Shown one piece after another: positions 1 to 8,299 of a DNA stretch of 64,000 nucleotides. A program made the position numbers and the translations under genes. Origin of the DNA: Aestuariivita boseongensis. GTDB taxonomy: Bacteria > Pseudomonadota > Alphaproteobacteria > Rhodobacterales > Rhodobacteraceae. The notes beneath the pieces were generated by a model. That model saw nothing but the letters and a program-made list of their open reading frames with translations, was not told the origin of the DNA and did not search any database. Numbering within the stretch: the stretch's first letter is position 1; each line of letters starts with the position of its first letter. The stretch is taken from NCBI RefSeq assembly GCF_001262635.1, contig NZ_JXYH01000001.1, positions 1-64,000 of the forward strand. The letters are read 5' to 3'.

Positions 1-1779
1 GAAATTGGCCGCATCCAGCGCCATGACCGTGTCGGCACCCGATTGGATGCGCGACAGATGCAGGGCCGTCGCGGGCAATTGGCGCGCCATGTAATAACGC
101 CCGGTTGCCAGTTTGGTTTCATAGAACGCGGCGTCCGATGTACCTGCGGCCAGCGCCTCTCTCGCGGCTTTGCCCATCTTCGCCCACATCAGGCCCAGGC
201 AGACATGGCCGAACATATGCATGAAATCATACGAGCCCGCCAGCGCGTGGTTGGGGTTCTTCATGCCGCTTTGCATGAAGAACATGCCCGCCGCCTGCAG
301 ATCCTTGGATGCTGCTTTCAGCGGCTCGAGGAACTCCTTGTCATAGGCATCATCCTGACCGGCATTGTCCTTGATGAAGTTTTTCACCAATTCGAAGAAG
401 GCCATCACATGCTTGCCGCCATCCTGAGCCAGTTTCCGGCCCACAAGGTCCAGCGCCTGCACACCATTGGCCCCTTCATAGATCATGGCAATCCGGGCAT
501 CGCGGGTGAATTGGGACATGCCCCATTCCTCGATATAGCCGTGGCCACCATAGACCTGCTGCGCCTTGACGGTGTTTTCATAACCCACATCGGTCAGGAA
601 ACCCTTGATGATCGGGGTCAGCAGCGAAACCAGCCCGTCTGCATCCGCATCACCCTTGCGGTGTGCCGCGTCGATCATCGTGGCACCCCACAGGATGAAC
701 GCACGTGCGCCTTCGGCAAAGGATTTCTGATCCATCAGCGACCGGCGGATATCGGGATGCACGATCAGCGGATCGGCCGGGCCATCGGGGTTCTTGTCGC
801 CGGTAACGTCACGGCCTTGGAGGCGGTCCTTGGCGTATTCCAGCGCGTTCTGATAGGCGACCTCGGCCTGGGACAGACCTTGCATGCCAACGCCCAGACG
901 CGCTTCGTTCATCATGGTGAACATGGCGCGCATGCCTTTGTGCTCTTCCCCGATCAGGTAACCGGTGGCTTCGTCGTAGTTCATGACGCAGGTGGAGTTG
1001 CCGTGGATGCCCATCTTTTCTTCGATATTGCCCACCGACACGCCGTTGCGCGCGCCAAGGGAGCCATCTTCGTTTACCAGGAATTTCGGCACGATGAACA
1101 GGGACACGCCCTTGATGCCTTCGGGGCCGCCGACGATCTTGGCCAGCACCAGGTGAATGATGTTGTCGGCCATGTCGTGTTCACCGGCAGAGATGAAGAT
1201 CTTCTGGCCGGAAATCTTGTAGGTGCCGTCGCCCTGCGGTTCGGCCTTGGTGCGCATCAAGCCCAGGTCGGTGCCGCAATGGGGTTCGGTCAGGTTCATG
1301 GTGCCTGTCCATTCGCAGCTGACCATTTTCGGCAGATAGGTTTCTTTCTGCTCCTGTGTGCCATGGGCCAGAATGGCCGAGGCCGCGCCGTGCGTCAGAC
1401 CCTGATACATGGTAAACGCCATGTTCGAGGACGAGAACATTTCGCCCACGGCCGAACCCATCACGACAGGCATGTTCTGGCCGCCGAATTCCTCGGGCAT
1501 GTCCAGGCCGGTCCAGCCACCTTCTTTGACCTGTTCGAACGCTTCCTTGAAGCCCTTCGGCGTATAGACCACGCCGTTTTCCAGCCGGCAGCCTTCCTTG
1601 TCGCCAACCGCATTCAGCGGGGCGAGAACTTCGGAAGTCAGTTTACCTGCCTCTTCCAGAATGGCCGAGGTGAAATCGGCTTCCAGCTCGTCATAGCCGG
1701 GAATGTCGGATTCGCTGACTTTCAGAACGTCATGCAGAACAAATTGCAGGTCTTTGGTCGGTGGGGTGTAACTTGGCAT
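1..1779 (-). CDS. Acyl-CoA dehydrogenase, ~600-residue DmdC/FadE-like family (3' end cut by window edge)
   Basis: FAD-dependent alpha,beta-dehydrogenation of an acyl-CoA. The frame is open for 593 codons from the ATG at 1779 to base 1, so the C-terminus lies outside the window. N-terminal [10 protein letters not shown] and the motifs [12 protein letters not shown] and [14 protein letters not shown] are typical of the long acyl-CoA dehydrogenases with an extra C-terminal domain, the group that includes methylmercaptopropionyl-CoA dehydrogenases. The expected catalytic base is Glu435 in [11 protein letters not shown]. The gene starts 45 bp after the MerR gene and is probably co-transcribed with it. 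Beta-oxidation and DMSP-type substrates are both possible; the sequence does not decide between them, so no symbol is given. Confidence 0.93.
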   Translation of the reverse strand, partial: MPSYTPPTKDLQFVLHDVLKVSESDIPGYDELEADFTSAILEEAGKLTSEVLAPLNAVGDKEGCRLENGVVYTPKGFKEAFEQVKEGGWTGLDMPEEFGGQNMPVVMGSAVGEMFSSSNMAFTMYQGLTHGAASAILAHGTQEQKETYLPKMVSCEWTGTMNLTEPHCGTDLGLMRTKAEPQGDGTYKISGQKIFISAGEHDMADNIIHLVLAKIVGGPEGIKGVSLFIVPKFLVNEDGSLGARNGVSVGNIEEKMGIHGNSTCVMNYDEATGYLIGEEHKGMRAMFTMMNEARLGVGMQGLSQAEVAYQNALEYAKDRLQGRDVTGDKNPDGPADPLIVHPDIRRSLMDQKSFAEGARAFILWGATMIDAAHRKGDADADGLVSLLTPIIKGFLTDVGYENTVKAQQVYGGHGYIEEWGMSQFTRDARIAMIYEGANGVQALDLVGRKLAQDGGKHVMAFFELVKNFIKDNAGQDDAYDKEFLEPLKAASKDLQAAGMFFMQSGMKNPNHALAGSYDFMHMFGHVCLGLMWAKMGKAAREALAAGTSDAAFYETKLATGRYYMARQLPATALHLSRIQSGADTVMALDAANF

Positions 1780-1824
1780 GTCTCTCTCCCTGGAACTCAG
1801 TATCAGGATTGCAGTACCGCGCAG

Positions 1825-2226
1825 TTATTCGGCGGCTTTTTTCGGTTGTTTGAGCGAGGCGATCATTCTTTCCCCCCACTTCAGCTGTTCTTTTAGATCG
1901 TCGATGGCCTCATTCAGCTCATCGCGCTGCGAAACCATGTCGGCCAGACGGTTGCGGGCCACGTCATAGGTGCGGCTCAGCTGGGTCAGTTGCTGGTCGC
2001 CCATGTGGTACAGGTCCAGCAGCTGGCGAATCTCTTCCAGCGAGAAGCCAAAGCGCTTGCCGCGCAGGATCAGCTTCAGGCGTGCGCGGTCCCGTTTGGT
2101 GAACAAACGCTTCTGACCTTCGCGGATGGGAAACAGAAGCTCCTTGGCTTCATAGAACCGCAGCGTGCGCGGCGTCACCTCATAGGCGTCGCACATCTCG
2201 CGGATTGTCATCACATCTTCACTCAT
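1825..2226 (-). CDS. MerR-family transcriptional regulator
   Basis: A DNA-binding regulator of about 133 residues. The N-terminal winged helix contains TIREMCDAYEVTPRTLRFYE, the MerR recognition element. It is followed by FGFSLEEIRQLLDLY and a C-terminal coiled coil (about residues 75-125) for dimerisation. No cysteine cluster suggests metal sensing, so an acyl-CoA or other organic effector is more likely (inference). The start MSEDVMTIREM at 2226 is preferred; an upstream in-frame start at 2280 would add an unconserved tail lying inside the operator region. The gene is directly upstream of the acyl-CoA dehydrogenase, as in MerR (LiuR-type) control of acyl-CoA catabolism. A close paralogue lies at 3180-3557. 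Confidence 0.9.
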   Translation of the reverse strand: MSEDVMTIREMCDAYEVTPRTLRFYEAKELLFPIREGQKRLFTKRDRARLKLILRGKRFGFSLEEIRQLLDLYHMGDQQLTQLSRTYDVARNRLADMVSQRDELNEAIDDLKEQLKWGERMIASLKQPKKAAE

Positions 2227-2551
2227 CGTTTCAACTCCGTCATCTCGGGAATGACGCCTAGGTGCTGCTGTTCGTGACACTTTACAACATGCACATGACG
2301 TTGACGTAAGTTAGACGTCACGTCACTTGCGGGTTGACGTAACTTCCGCCAACGTCACCCTGCGTCACGCGACATTTTCTTGTCCGGCTAAAAGGTGTTT
2401 GGCCTGACCAAGGGTAAGGAATTCCCGACCTGCCGACCTGCCGCTGCGACACCCATGGTGCGTGATGCCCCGTGGTTTCAGGCCTGCAACCCGGCCCGTT
2501 GCATGGATATCGGCCCTGTTTATAGTCATCCTGACACCAGATACGGCGCGG
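2227..2551. other. 325-bp intergenic region upstream of merR-acyl-CoA dehydrogenase
   Basis: No convincing gene. The proximal part (2296-2370) is dense in TGACGT and ACGTCA boxes, listed separately. The remainder (about 2380-2550) leads to the cysteine-rich hypothetical gene and shows no recognisable RNA gene or terminator. Confidence 0.6.
2296..2357. promoter_or_regulatory. Cluster of TGACGT/ACGTCA boxes, probable MerR operator region
   Basis: Two tandem TGACGT boxes (2296-2301, 2302-2307) face two overlapping ACGTCA boxes (2315-2320, 2320-2325) across the 7-base spacer AAGTTAG. A second pair, TGACGT at 2335-2340 and ACGTCA at 2352-2357, lies beside it. This gives two nested dyads within 62 bp, 70 bp upstream of the merR start. 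LiuR-type MerR proteins are known to bind ACGT-containing dyads, so autoregulation of merR plus the acyl-CoA dehydrogenase is the natural reading (inference). Confidence 0.6.
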
Positions 2552-3160
2552 ATGAAGGATATGACCCGGACCACCCCATCGCTTGCCGATATGCGCAGGC
2601 AGTGTCGCAAGACCCTGCCCGGAATTGCCTGGGCCGCGGAAAGCTGGACGTCTTTGGGCTGGCTGGGCACCCGGCGCTTGACCCGCGCCCTGCGGCGGGA
2701 GATGCCGCCCGGCCACCGGCTGGCCGGTCTTGACCCGCAAGCCATCGCCGCCGAGCTGTCGCAGGATAGTGTGCTTTACGCCCTCAGTGACGGGCGCGTC
2801 GCGCTGGTGCATCTGACCTGGGCCAGGCCAACGGACAACCCCAACTGGCCATCGACCAGTCTTTATCCGTCGCTTGACGATTTCCTTGGCGGTCTTGCGG
2901 TGGAATATGCCGGAGAGGCCGCCTTCGCCCGCACCTTCGAGATTGGCGGGGACCTGGGCGATGTCTATTGCGCGGAATGCCAGTCAAACTGGAGCGACGG
3001 CAAAACAGGTGAGGGCTGCGTAACCTGTGGGGACTGGCCGTTGGCGCGGCCTTGCCCGGTTTGTTCCGGGGCCTGCGGGGAAGTCTGGGATCGCGCGATT
3101 CAGGACAGCCAGGACAGCGGCGAGGCCCATTGGATCGGGACGTGCCGCCGGCAGACCTGA
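2552..3160 (+). CDS. Hypothetical protein with C-terminal cysteine pairs (putative zinc-binding)
   Basis: About 202 residues, family not recognised. The central part contains ALVHLTWARPTDNPNWPS and SLYPSLDDFLGGLA. The C-terminal third carries CAEC, CVTCGDWP and CPVCSGACG, a spacing that resembles a structural zinc site. Codon use looks like that of the neighbouring genes, and no competing reading frame is better. The ATG at 2552 is the chosen start; the ATG three codons further in (2561) is an alternative, and neither has a strong ribosome binding site. It is convergent with the second merR gene and shows no operon partner. Confidence 0.6.
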   Translation: MKDMTRTTPSLADMRRQCRKTLPGIAWAAESWTSLGWLGTRRLTRALRREMPPGHRLAGLDPQAIAAELSQDSVLYALSDGRVALVHLTWARPTDNPNWPSTSLYPSLDDFLGGLAVEYAGEAAFARTFEIGGDLGDVYCAECQSNWSDGKTGEGCVTCGDWPLARPCPVCSGACGEVWDRAIQDSQDSGEAHWIGTCRRQT

Positions 3161-3179
3161 GCCGCGTTGGCGTTACGCT

Positions 3180-3557
3180 TCAGGCCGGTTTTTCCAACCC
3201 TGCGGCGGTCTGGTCGCGCAGCTCAACAAGGGAATCTATTGCCTCCTGCAGCTGGCGCTTTTGTTCTTCAAGCTCTCTCACCTGGCGACTGGCCATTTCC
3301 ACGAAAAGCCGCATCTGCGGTTCGGTGCCTTCGTTTTCGTAAATCAGCAGCCACTGCCTGATGTCTTCCAGTTGAAAACCGAATTTACGGCCGCGCAGGA
3401 TCAGCACCATCCGGGCCTGTTCGCGCGGCCCGTAAAAGCGCGACCTGCCTTCACGGTCAGGCTGCAAAAGCTCGATATATTCATAGTAACGCAAGGTGCG
3501 CGGCGTCACGTCGAACTTCGCGCACATTTCCTTGAACGTCAGACGGTTGTCAGACAT
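3180..3557 (-). CDS. MerR-family transcriptional regulator (second copy)
   Basis: A 125-residue regulator with the N-terminal helix-turn-helix MSDNRLTFKEMCAKFDVTPR, then TLRYYE, the FGFQLEDIRQWL segment and a C-terminal coiled coil. It is clearly paralogous to the MerR at 1825-2226, with the same layout and the same LILRG(R/K)KFGF core. The start at 3557 is taken because the upstream extension of this open frame runs antisense through the thioesterase gene. It is transcribed away from the thioesterase-MATE operon and probably controls it, but no ACGT boxes like those at 2296-2357 are seen in the 120-bp gap. Confidence 0.9.
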   Translation of the reverse strand: MSDNRLTFKEMCAKFDVTPRTLRYYEYIELLQPDREGRSRFYGPREQARMVLILRGRKFGFQLEDIRQWLLIYENEGTEPQMRLFVEMASRQVRELEEQKRQLQEAIDSLVELRDQTAAGLEKPA

Positions 3558-3677
3558 GCCACCTCTCCTCGCGTCAATCGTAGGCTGCAGCGCGGAGGAG
3601 TTCAACAGGCGGGCTTGCTCTTTGGTTGCGGTCGGGAACATAAAGGTCAGGAAAGACCCGTCCGAGGATATTCGCCC

Positions 3678-4097
3678 ATGGTTGATAAAGCCAAATTCGC
3701 CCGCCAGTTCATCGAGGCGATCCCTCATTCGCGTGCTTTGGGCATGCGGCTGACGGATATCGGCAACGGATCTGCGGAAATCACGATGGAGTATGACGAA
3801 CGCTTCGTGGGCGACCCAAAAACGGGGGTGATCCACGGCGGCGCGGTTTCGGCGTTGATGGATACCTGTTGCGGTGCCGCGGTGATGAGCCATCCCGACG
3901 CACCGGCAGGTACCGCCACGATTGATCTGCGCATTGATTACATGCGCGCGGCAACACCGGGGCAGGCGATCACCACACGTGCCACCTGTTATCATATCAC
4001 CCGCTCGGTCGCGTTTGTCCGGGCCACCGCAACCGATGAGAACAGCGACACGCCGGTGGCGACGGCCTCGGGCGCGTTCACGGTAGAGGGGCGATAA
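3678..4097 (+). CDS. PaaI-family acyl-CoA thioesterase (hotdog fold)
   Basis: A 139-residue single hotdog domain that hydrolyses acyl- or arylacyl-CoA thioesters in the cytoplasm. The family signature is visible as GVIHGGAVSALMDTCCGAAV (about residues 54-73), followed by TIDLRIDYMRAATPG and the C-terminal strand VATASGAFTVEGR. The start MVDKAKFARQF is preferred; a much longer open frame upstream covers the divergent merR region and is not coding. The next gene begins 1 base after its stop codon. Confidence 0.92.
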   Translation: MVDKAKFARQFIEAIPHSRALGMRLTDIGNGSAEITMEYDERFVGDPKTGVIHGGAVSALMDTCCGAAVMSHPDAPAGTATIDLRIDYMRAATPGQAITTRATCYHITRSVAFVRATATDENSDTPVATASGAFTVEGR

Positions 4098-4098
4098 G

Positions 4099-4608
4099 AT
4101 GACCCGTCCGCAACCTGAACCGGTTCAAGTGGTCAAACAGCGCCGCGATGCGGCGCTGAAGGCGTTGGTCGATGCCGTGCCTTACATCAATTACCTTGGG
4201 GTGCAGTTTGACCGTCGTGGCGATGAACTGACGGCGGTTCTGCCTTTTGACGAAAAGCTGATCGGCAATCCGCTGTTGCCCGCGATCCATGGCGGCGTGA
4301 CGGCAGCCTTCCTGGAAATCACCTCTGTCATCACGCTGAGCTGGGCCTATCTTTGGGAAGATATCGAAAGCGGAGCCATCGACCCCGACGCAATGGCGGC
4401 GGGCAACCTGCCGCGCCTGCCCAAGACGATTGATTTCACCGTGGATTATCTGCGTTCGGGCCTGCCGCGTGATGCGTATGCGCGCGCGGTCGTGTCCCGG
4501 TCGGGGCGGCGTTATGCGTCTGTGCATGTGGAGGCCTGGCAGGATCACGTTTCCAAACGGTTTGCGCAGGCCACAGGGCATTTCCTGATGCCGCGGGACA
4601 AAGCCTGA
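4099..4608 (+). CDS. PaaI-family thioesterase, second tandem copy
   Basis: A 169-residue hotdog protein. The motif LPAIHGGVTAAFLEITSVIT parallels the HGG motif of the preceding gene, and TIDFTVDYLRSGLPRDAYAR matches its second strand. It has a longer N-terminus and a larger insert before the second strand. The two tandem hotdog genes probably act on related CoA esters or form a heteromeric enzyme (inference). Its stop lies one base before the MATE gene start, so the three genes form one operon. Confidence 0.9.
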   Translation: MTRPQPEPVQVVKQRRDAALKALVDAVPYINYLGVQFDRRGDELTAVLPFDEKLIGNPLLPAIHGGVTAAFLEITSVITLSWAYLWEDIESGAIDPDAMAAGNLPRLPKTIDFTVDYLRSGLPRDAYARAVVSRSGRRYASVHVEAWQDHVSKRFAQATGHFLMPRDKA

Positions 4609-4609
4609 G

Positions 4610-5944
4610 ATGACCGCCGCTGCCCCGGCGCGCGGGCCTCTGACTCATGGCCGGGTTCTAAAAATCGCCATTCCCATCGTGATCTCGAATGCGACTGTGC
4701 CCATTCTAGGTGCCGTCGATACCGGCGTCGTGGGCCAGTTGGGAGAGGCCGCGCCCATCGGTGCGGTGGGGCTGGGCGCGATCATCCTGACCTCGATCTA
4801 TTGGATGTTCGGTTTTCTGCGCATGGGCACGGTTGGCATGACCTCGCAGGCGCTGGGTGCCAGCGATGAGGGGGAGGTCGCGGCGCTTCTGACCCGTGTG
4901 CTGATGGCTGGGCTGGGCTTTGGTGCGCTGCTGATCCTGCTGCAACTGCCGATCTTCGCGCTGGCGCTGTGGATCGCGCCGGGCAGTGCCGAAGTGGAAA
5001 GCCTTGCGCGTGATTACATGGTGATCCGTATCTGGTCGGCCCCGGCGGCCATTGCGATCTATGGCATCACCGGCTGGCTGATCGCGCAGGAGCGCACGCG
5101 GGCGGTGTTGTTCATTCAGGTCTGGATGAACGGGCTGAACATCCTGTTGGATCTGTGGTTCGTGCTGGGCCTTGACTGGGGGGTCGAAGGCGTTGCGATC
5201 GCCACATTCCTGGCCGAATGGTCCGGCGCGGCGCTGGGCCTGTGGCTCTGCCGGGAGGCGTTCGATCACCCCCGCTGGCGCGATTGGGCGCGGGTGTTCG
5301 ATGTGGTGCGGCTGAAGAACATGGTGTCGGTCAACACTGATATTCTGATCCGGTCGCTGATGCTGCAGATCATCTTCACGTCCTTCCTGTTTCTGGGGGC
5401 GGATTTCGGCGATGTCACGCTGGCGGCGAACCAGGTCCTGCTGCAATTTCTGTATATCACGGCCTATGCTCTGGATGGGTTCGCCTTTGCCGCCGAAGCG
5501 CTTGTCGGCCAGGCGCTGGGCGCGCGCAACGCCAAGGCGTTGCGCCGGGGGGCGGTTCTGACCACGGGCTGGGGCGTCGTGATCGTCCTGGGGCTGATGG
5601 TGGCCTTTGCCTTTGGCGGCGGCTGGCTGATCGACACGATGGCCAAAGCGCCCGAGGTGCAGGCCGAGGCGCGGGTCTACCTGATCTGGATGGTGATTGC
5701 GCCCATTCTGGGCGTCTGGTCATGGATGTTCGATGGCATTTTCATAGGAGCCACGCAGACCCGCGACATGCGCAACATGATGGCGATCAGTTTCGTGATC
5801 TATTGGGCGGCGGTGCTGACGCTGATCCCGGCCTTTGGCAATCACGGGCTGTGGATGGCGCTGATCATTTCCTTCGTCGCACGCGGCATCACGCTGGGCC
5901 TGCGCTATCCCCGGATCGAGGCGCGGGCGCGGGGCGAAGTTTAG
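4610..5944 (+). CDS. MATE-family efflux transporter (NorM/DinF type)
   Basis: A 444-residue polytopic inner-membrane protein with about 12 hydrophobic segments in the two-fold pseudo-repeat expected of MATE exporters, which use Na+ or H+ gradients to export drugs and metabolites. The N-terminal region PIVISNATVPILGAVDTGVV and the LGAIILTSIYWMFGFLRMGT segment fit the DinF/NorM branch. It is the last gene of the operon with the two thioesterases. The substrate cannot be read from the sequence. Confidence 0.93.
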   Translation: MTAAAPARGPLTHGRVLKIAIPIVISNATVPILGAVDTGVVGQLGEAAPIGAVGLGAIILTSIYWMFGFLRMGTVGMTSQALGASDEGEVAALLTRVLMAGLGFGALLILLQLPIFALALWIAPGSAEVESLARDYMVIRIWSAPAAIAIYGITGWLIAQERTRAVLFIQVWMNGLNILLDLWFVLGLDWGVEGVAIATFLAEWSGAALGLWLCREAFDHPRWRDWARVFDVVRLKNMVSVNTDILIRSLMLQIIFTSFLFLGADFGDVTLAANQVLLQFLYITAYALDGFAFAAEALVGQALGARNAKALRRGAVLTTGWGVVIVLGLMVAFAFGGGWLIDTMAKAPEVQAEARVYLIWMVIAPILGVWSWMFDGIFIGATQTRDMRNMMAISFVIYWAAVLTLIPAFGNHGLWMALIISFVARGITLGLRYPRIEARARGEV

Positions 5945-5960
5945 CGTTCCGGCGTGACAC

Positions 5961-6305
5961 TCAGGCCAGTTTCAGCACGTTTTCCGGCGGTCGGCCCAGA
6001 ATGGCCTGATCGCCTGAGATGGCCACGGGGCGTTCGATCAGTTTGGGATGCGCGGCCATGGCCTTCAGAAGCGTGCCGTTGTCGTCGGTTTTCGACAGGC
6101 CCGCCGCTTTGAATTCCGGCTCTTGCGGGCGCATCATCTTGATCACGGGCGGATGGCCAAGGGCGGCGTGCAGGGCCTGAAGTTCGGCCAGAGACGGCGC
6201 GTCTTCAAGGTATTTGCGCACCGTGACCTTCACGCCCCTGTCTTCCAGAAGGGCCAGCGCCTGGCGCGATTTCGAACAGCGCGGGTTGTGCCAAAGGGTG
6301 ATCAT
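5961..6305 (-). CDS. ArsC-family (arsenate reductase-like) protein
   Basis: A 114-residue thioredoxin-fold protein of the glutaredoxin-coupled ArsC/YfgD family. The N-terminal [17 protein letters not shown] holds the nucleophilic cysteine, and [17 protein letters not shown] contains the usual C-terminal arginine loop. The ATG at 6305 overlaps the pyrD stop as ATGA, which argues for translational coupling; a TTG two codons upstream is less likely. No ars regulator or exporter is nearby, so a true arsenate substrate is uncertain. It is the last gene of the DUF952-DUF1330-pyrD-arsC operon. Confidence 0.93.
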   Translation of the reverse strand: MITLWHNPRCSKSRQALALLEDRGVKVTVRKYLEDAPSLAELQALHAALGHPPVIKMMRPQEPEFKAAGLSKTDDNGTLLKAMAAHPKLIERPVAISGDQAILGRPPENVLKLA

Positions 6306-7357
6306 AGCCAATCCTTTCGTCCTGTGCCCACGGCCTCGACCACAGTGGCAAATCCGTCGCGGGCGAGCAATGCGTCAAGGCCGCGCGCGATCTGCCCGAC
6401 CAGTGACAGTCCGCCATAGACCAGCGCGGTGTAAAGCTGCACGGCAGAGGCGCCGGCTCGGATCTTGGCATAGGCCTGTTCGGCCGATCCGACACCGCCC
6501 ACGCCGATCAGCGGGATATCGGTGAGCGTCGAAAGATGCGCCAGCACGCGGGTGGATTTCTCGAACAGAGGCTGGCCGGAAAGGCCGCCCATCTCGCCCT
6601 TGAAGGGGCTTTTCAGGCCCTCGCGATCCAGGGTGGTGTTTGTCGCGATGATGGCATCGACGCCGGTGTCGCCCGCAACGGCGGCAATGTCGGCCAGTTC
6701 CTCGGGCGTGAGGTCGGGGGCGATCTTCAGAAAGACCGGGATCGGGGTGGAGAGCCTGTCGCGCGTGTCGATGACGCCCGCCAGCAGGGCCGCCAGCGCG
6801 TCGCGGCCCTGCAGATCGCGCAGTTTCTCGGTGTTGGGGGAGGAGACATTGACCGTCGCGAAATCAACCAGCGGTCCGCAGCGGGCCAGCACCTGTGCAA
6901 AATCCCCTGCGCGGTCGGCACTGTCCTTGTTGGCACCCAGGTTCAACCCGATGACCGCGTTGCGCGGGCGTCTGGCCAGGCGGGCGGCGATCACCTCCAT
7001 CCCGTCATTGTTGAAGCCAAAGCGATTGATGGCGGCGCGGTCTTCGCTCAGACGAAAGAGGCGCGGGCGCGGATTTCCGGGTTGGGGCCGGGGGGTGGCG
7101 GCACCCACTTCGATAAAGCCGAACCCGCCTTGGGAAAGCGGATGCAGCGCCTGGGCGTTCTTGTCATATCCGGCAGCCAGCCCGATGGGGTTGGGCAGGT
7201 CCAGACCCGCAACCCGTGTTGCCAGACGCAGGGAGGTGATGGGGCCGGGGGCAGGGGCCAGGCCGCTTTGCAGGGCGCGGATCGACATGGCATGGGCCGC
7301 TTCCGGGTCCATGTTGTGCAGAAGCGCCAGACCCGCCTTTTCCAGAAGCGCTTTCAT
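6302..7357 (-). CDS. pyrD: Dihydroorotate dehydrogenase (quinone), class 2
   Basis: A 351-residue FMN enzyme oxidising dihydroorotate to orotate with a quinone acceptor, the fourth step of pyrimidine synthesis, at the inner membrane. The N-terminal helical segment [20 protein letters not shown] is the class 2 membrane/quinone region. [16 protein letters not shown] and [14 protein letters not shown] (Ser172/173, catalytic base of class 2) are present, as is the FMN phosphate loop [14 protein letters not shown]. It overlaps by 4 bp with the genes on both sides. Confidence 0.97.
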   Translation of the reverse strand: MKALLEKAGLALLHNMDPEAAHAMSIRALQSGLAPAPGPITSLRLATRVAGLDLPNPIGLAAGYDKNAQALHPLSQGGFGFIEVGAATPRPQPGNPRPRLFRLSEDRAAINRFGFNNDGMEVIAARLARRPRNAVIGLNLGANKDSADRAGDFAQVLARCGPLVDFATVNVSSPNTEKLRDLQGRDALAALLAGVIDTRDRLSTPIPVFLKIAPDLTPEELADIAAVAGDTGVDAIIATNTTLDREGLKSPFKGEMGGLSGQPLFEKSTRVLAHLSTLTDIPLIGVGGVGSAEQAYAKIRAGASAVQLYTALVYGGLSLVGQIARGLDALLARDGFATVVEAVGTGRKDWL

Positions 7358-7785
7358 CCGAAGCTGGCCCCGTTATCCGATGGCGCGCAGCGGATCAGCC
7401 GCGAGGTCAGAACGCCCGCCTGCCTGTGTACCACGGCCTTCCGGTAATCGGGATCCGTGACCATCTGCAGGAACGCATGGGCCGTGGGATACCGGGCGAT
7501 GAAGACGGCATCCCAGGCTTCGTCCTGCGGTCCGATCAGCATGGTCTGGAACCCGCCACGCCACAGGATCGACCCGCCGACCTTCTTCAGGATGGGTGCG
7601 GTGTCCTTGCCGTAATTGGCATAGGCCTGCGCGCCGGTCAGGTCCTGATCCGCAAGCGCATGCCCATCGGGGTATTCGGCCCGGTCGCGGAATCGCACAA
7701 GGTTCAGCATCTCGATCGGGTGGTCGCGGTCGAGGGATTTGAACGCTTCGAACTGCGCGCGGGTGGGGTCGATATGGCTGGTCAT
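7354..7785 (-). CDS. DUF1330 family protein
   Basis: A 143-residue small ferredoxin-like-fold protein. [20 protein letters not shown], the [18 protein letters not shown] segment and [20 protein letters not shown] are the usual DUF1330 elements. No catalytic function is established for the family. The ATGA overlap with pyrD places it in the same operon, and it also overlaps the DUF952 gene by 4 bp. Confidence 0.88.
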   Translation of the reverse strand: MTSHIDPTRAQFEAFKSLDRDHPIEMLNLVRFRDRAEYPDGHALADQDLTGAQAYANYGKDTAPILKKVGGSILWRGGFQTMLIGPQDEAWDAVFIARYPTAHAFLQMVTDPDYRKAVVHRQAGVLTSRLIRCAPSDNGASFG

Positions 7786-8120
7786 GCCATCTCCTCGGGG
7801 AACCGATGCTGGCCGTTTTCAAGGGGCAGCGGTTTGGCCCAAAGCACCTCGTCCATGCGCATGGGGCGGTAGAGATGGGGGAACAGCGCCCCGCCGCGCG
7901 AGGGCTCCCAGATCAGTTTCTCGCCCAGGTCATCGGCCTCAAGCGCCAGAAGCATCAGCCCGTCTTCGCCCGCGAAATGCTTGGCGGCGGTTTCCGCCGC
8001 TTGTTCGGCGGTGGAGAAGTGGATGAACCCGTCGTTCAGATCGACCGGCGCGCCCAGCGTTTCGCCTGCGGCCTGAAACGCGGTCCATTCATCGGCACGG
8101 AAAATTTTGTAGATCAGCAT
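7782..8120 (-). CDS. DUF952 family protein
   Basis: A 112-residue protein beginning MLIYKIFRADEWTAF and containing LNDGFIHFSTAEQAAETA, the DUF952 signature, which structural work on the family relates to ADP-ribosyltransferase-like folds. Function unknown. It is the first gene of the DUF952-DUF1330-pyrD-arsC operon. The start at 8120 is preferred to upstream in-frame codons, which would run into the promoter area shared with the divergent nucleotidase gene. Confidence 0.9.
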   Translation of the reverse strand: MLIYKIFRADEWTAFQAAGETLGAPVDLNDGFIHFSTAEQAAETAAKHFAGEDGLMLLALEADDLGEKLIWEPSRGGALFPHLYRPMRMDEVLWAKPLPLENGQHRFPEEMA

Positions 8121-8299
8121 GGCAGCGTGATGCCTTGGCCCATGCGCGGGGTCAAGCCGGGTCTTGCGCCGGGCCTTTGGTCGGGTGAATTCCGGACGGA
8201 AATGTCCGGGCAGCCCGGTTGACGCGCGGACACCTGACGGGAAGCTTTGACAGGGGGCTGACAAAGGCGCAGCATGAAGGCCTAGCTTTGGAGACCCCC

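Noticed and set aside
43-1896. A 617-codon open frame on the plus strand opposite the acyl-CoA dehydrogenase
   Set aside because: It is the antisense shadow of a GC-rich gene; the minus-strand frame has clear family motifs and this one has none.
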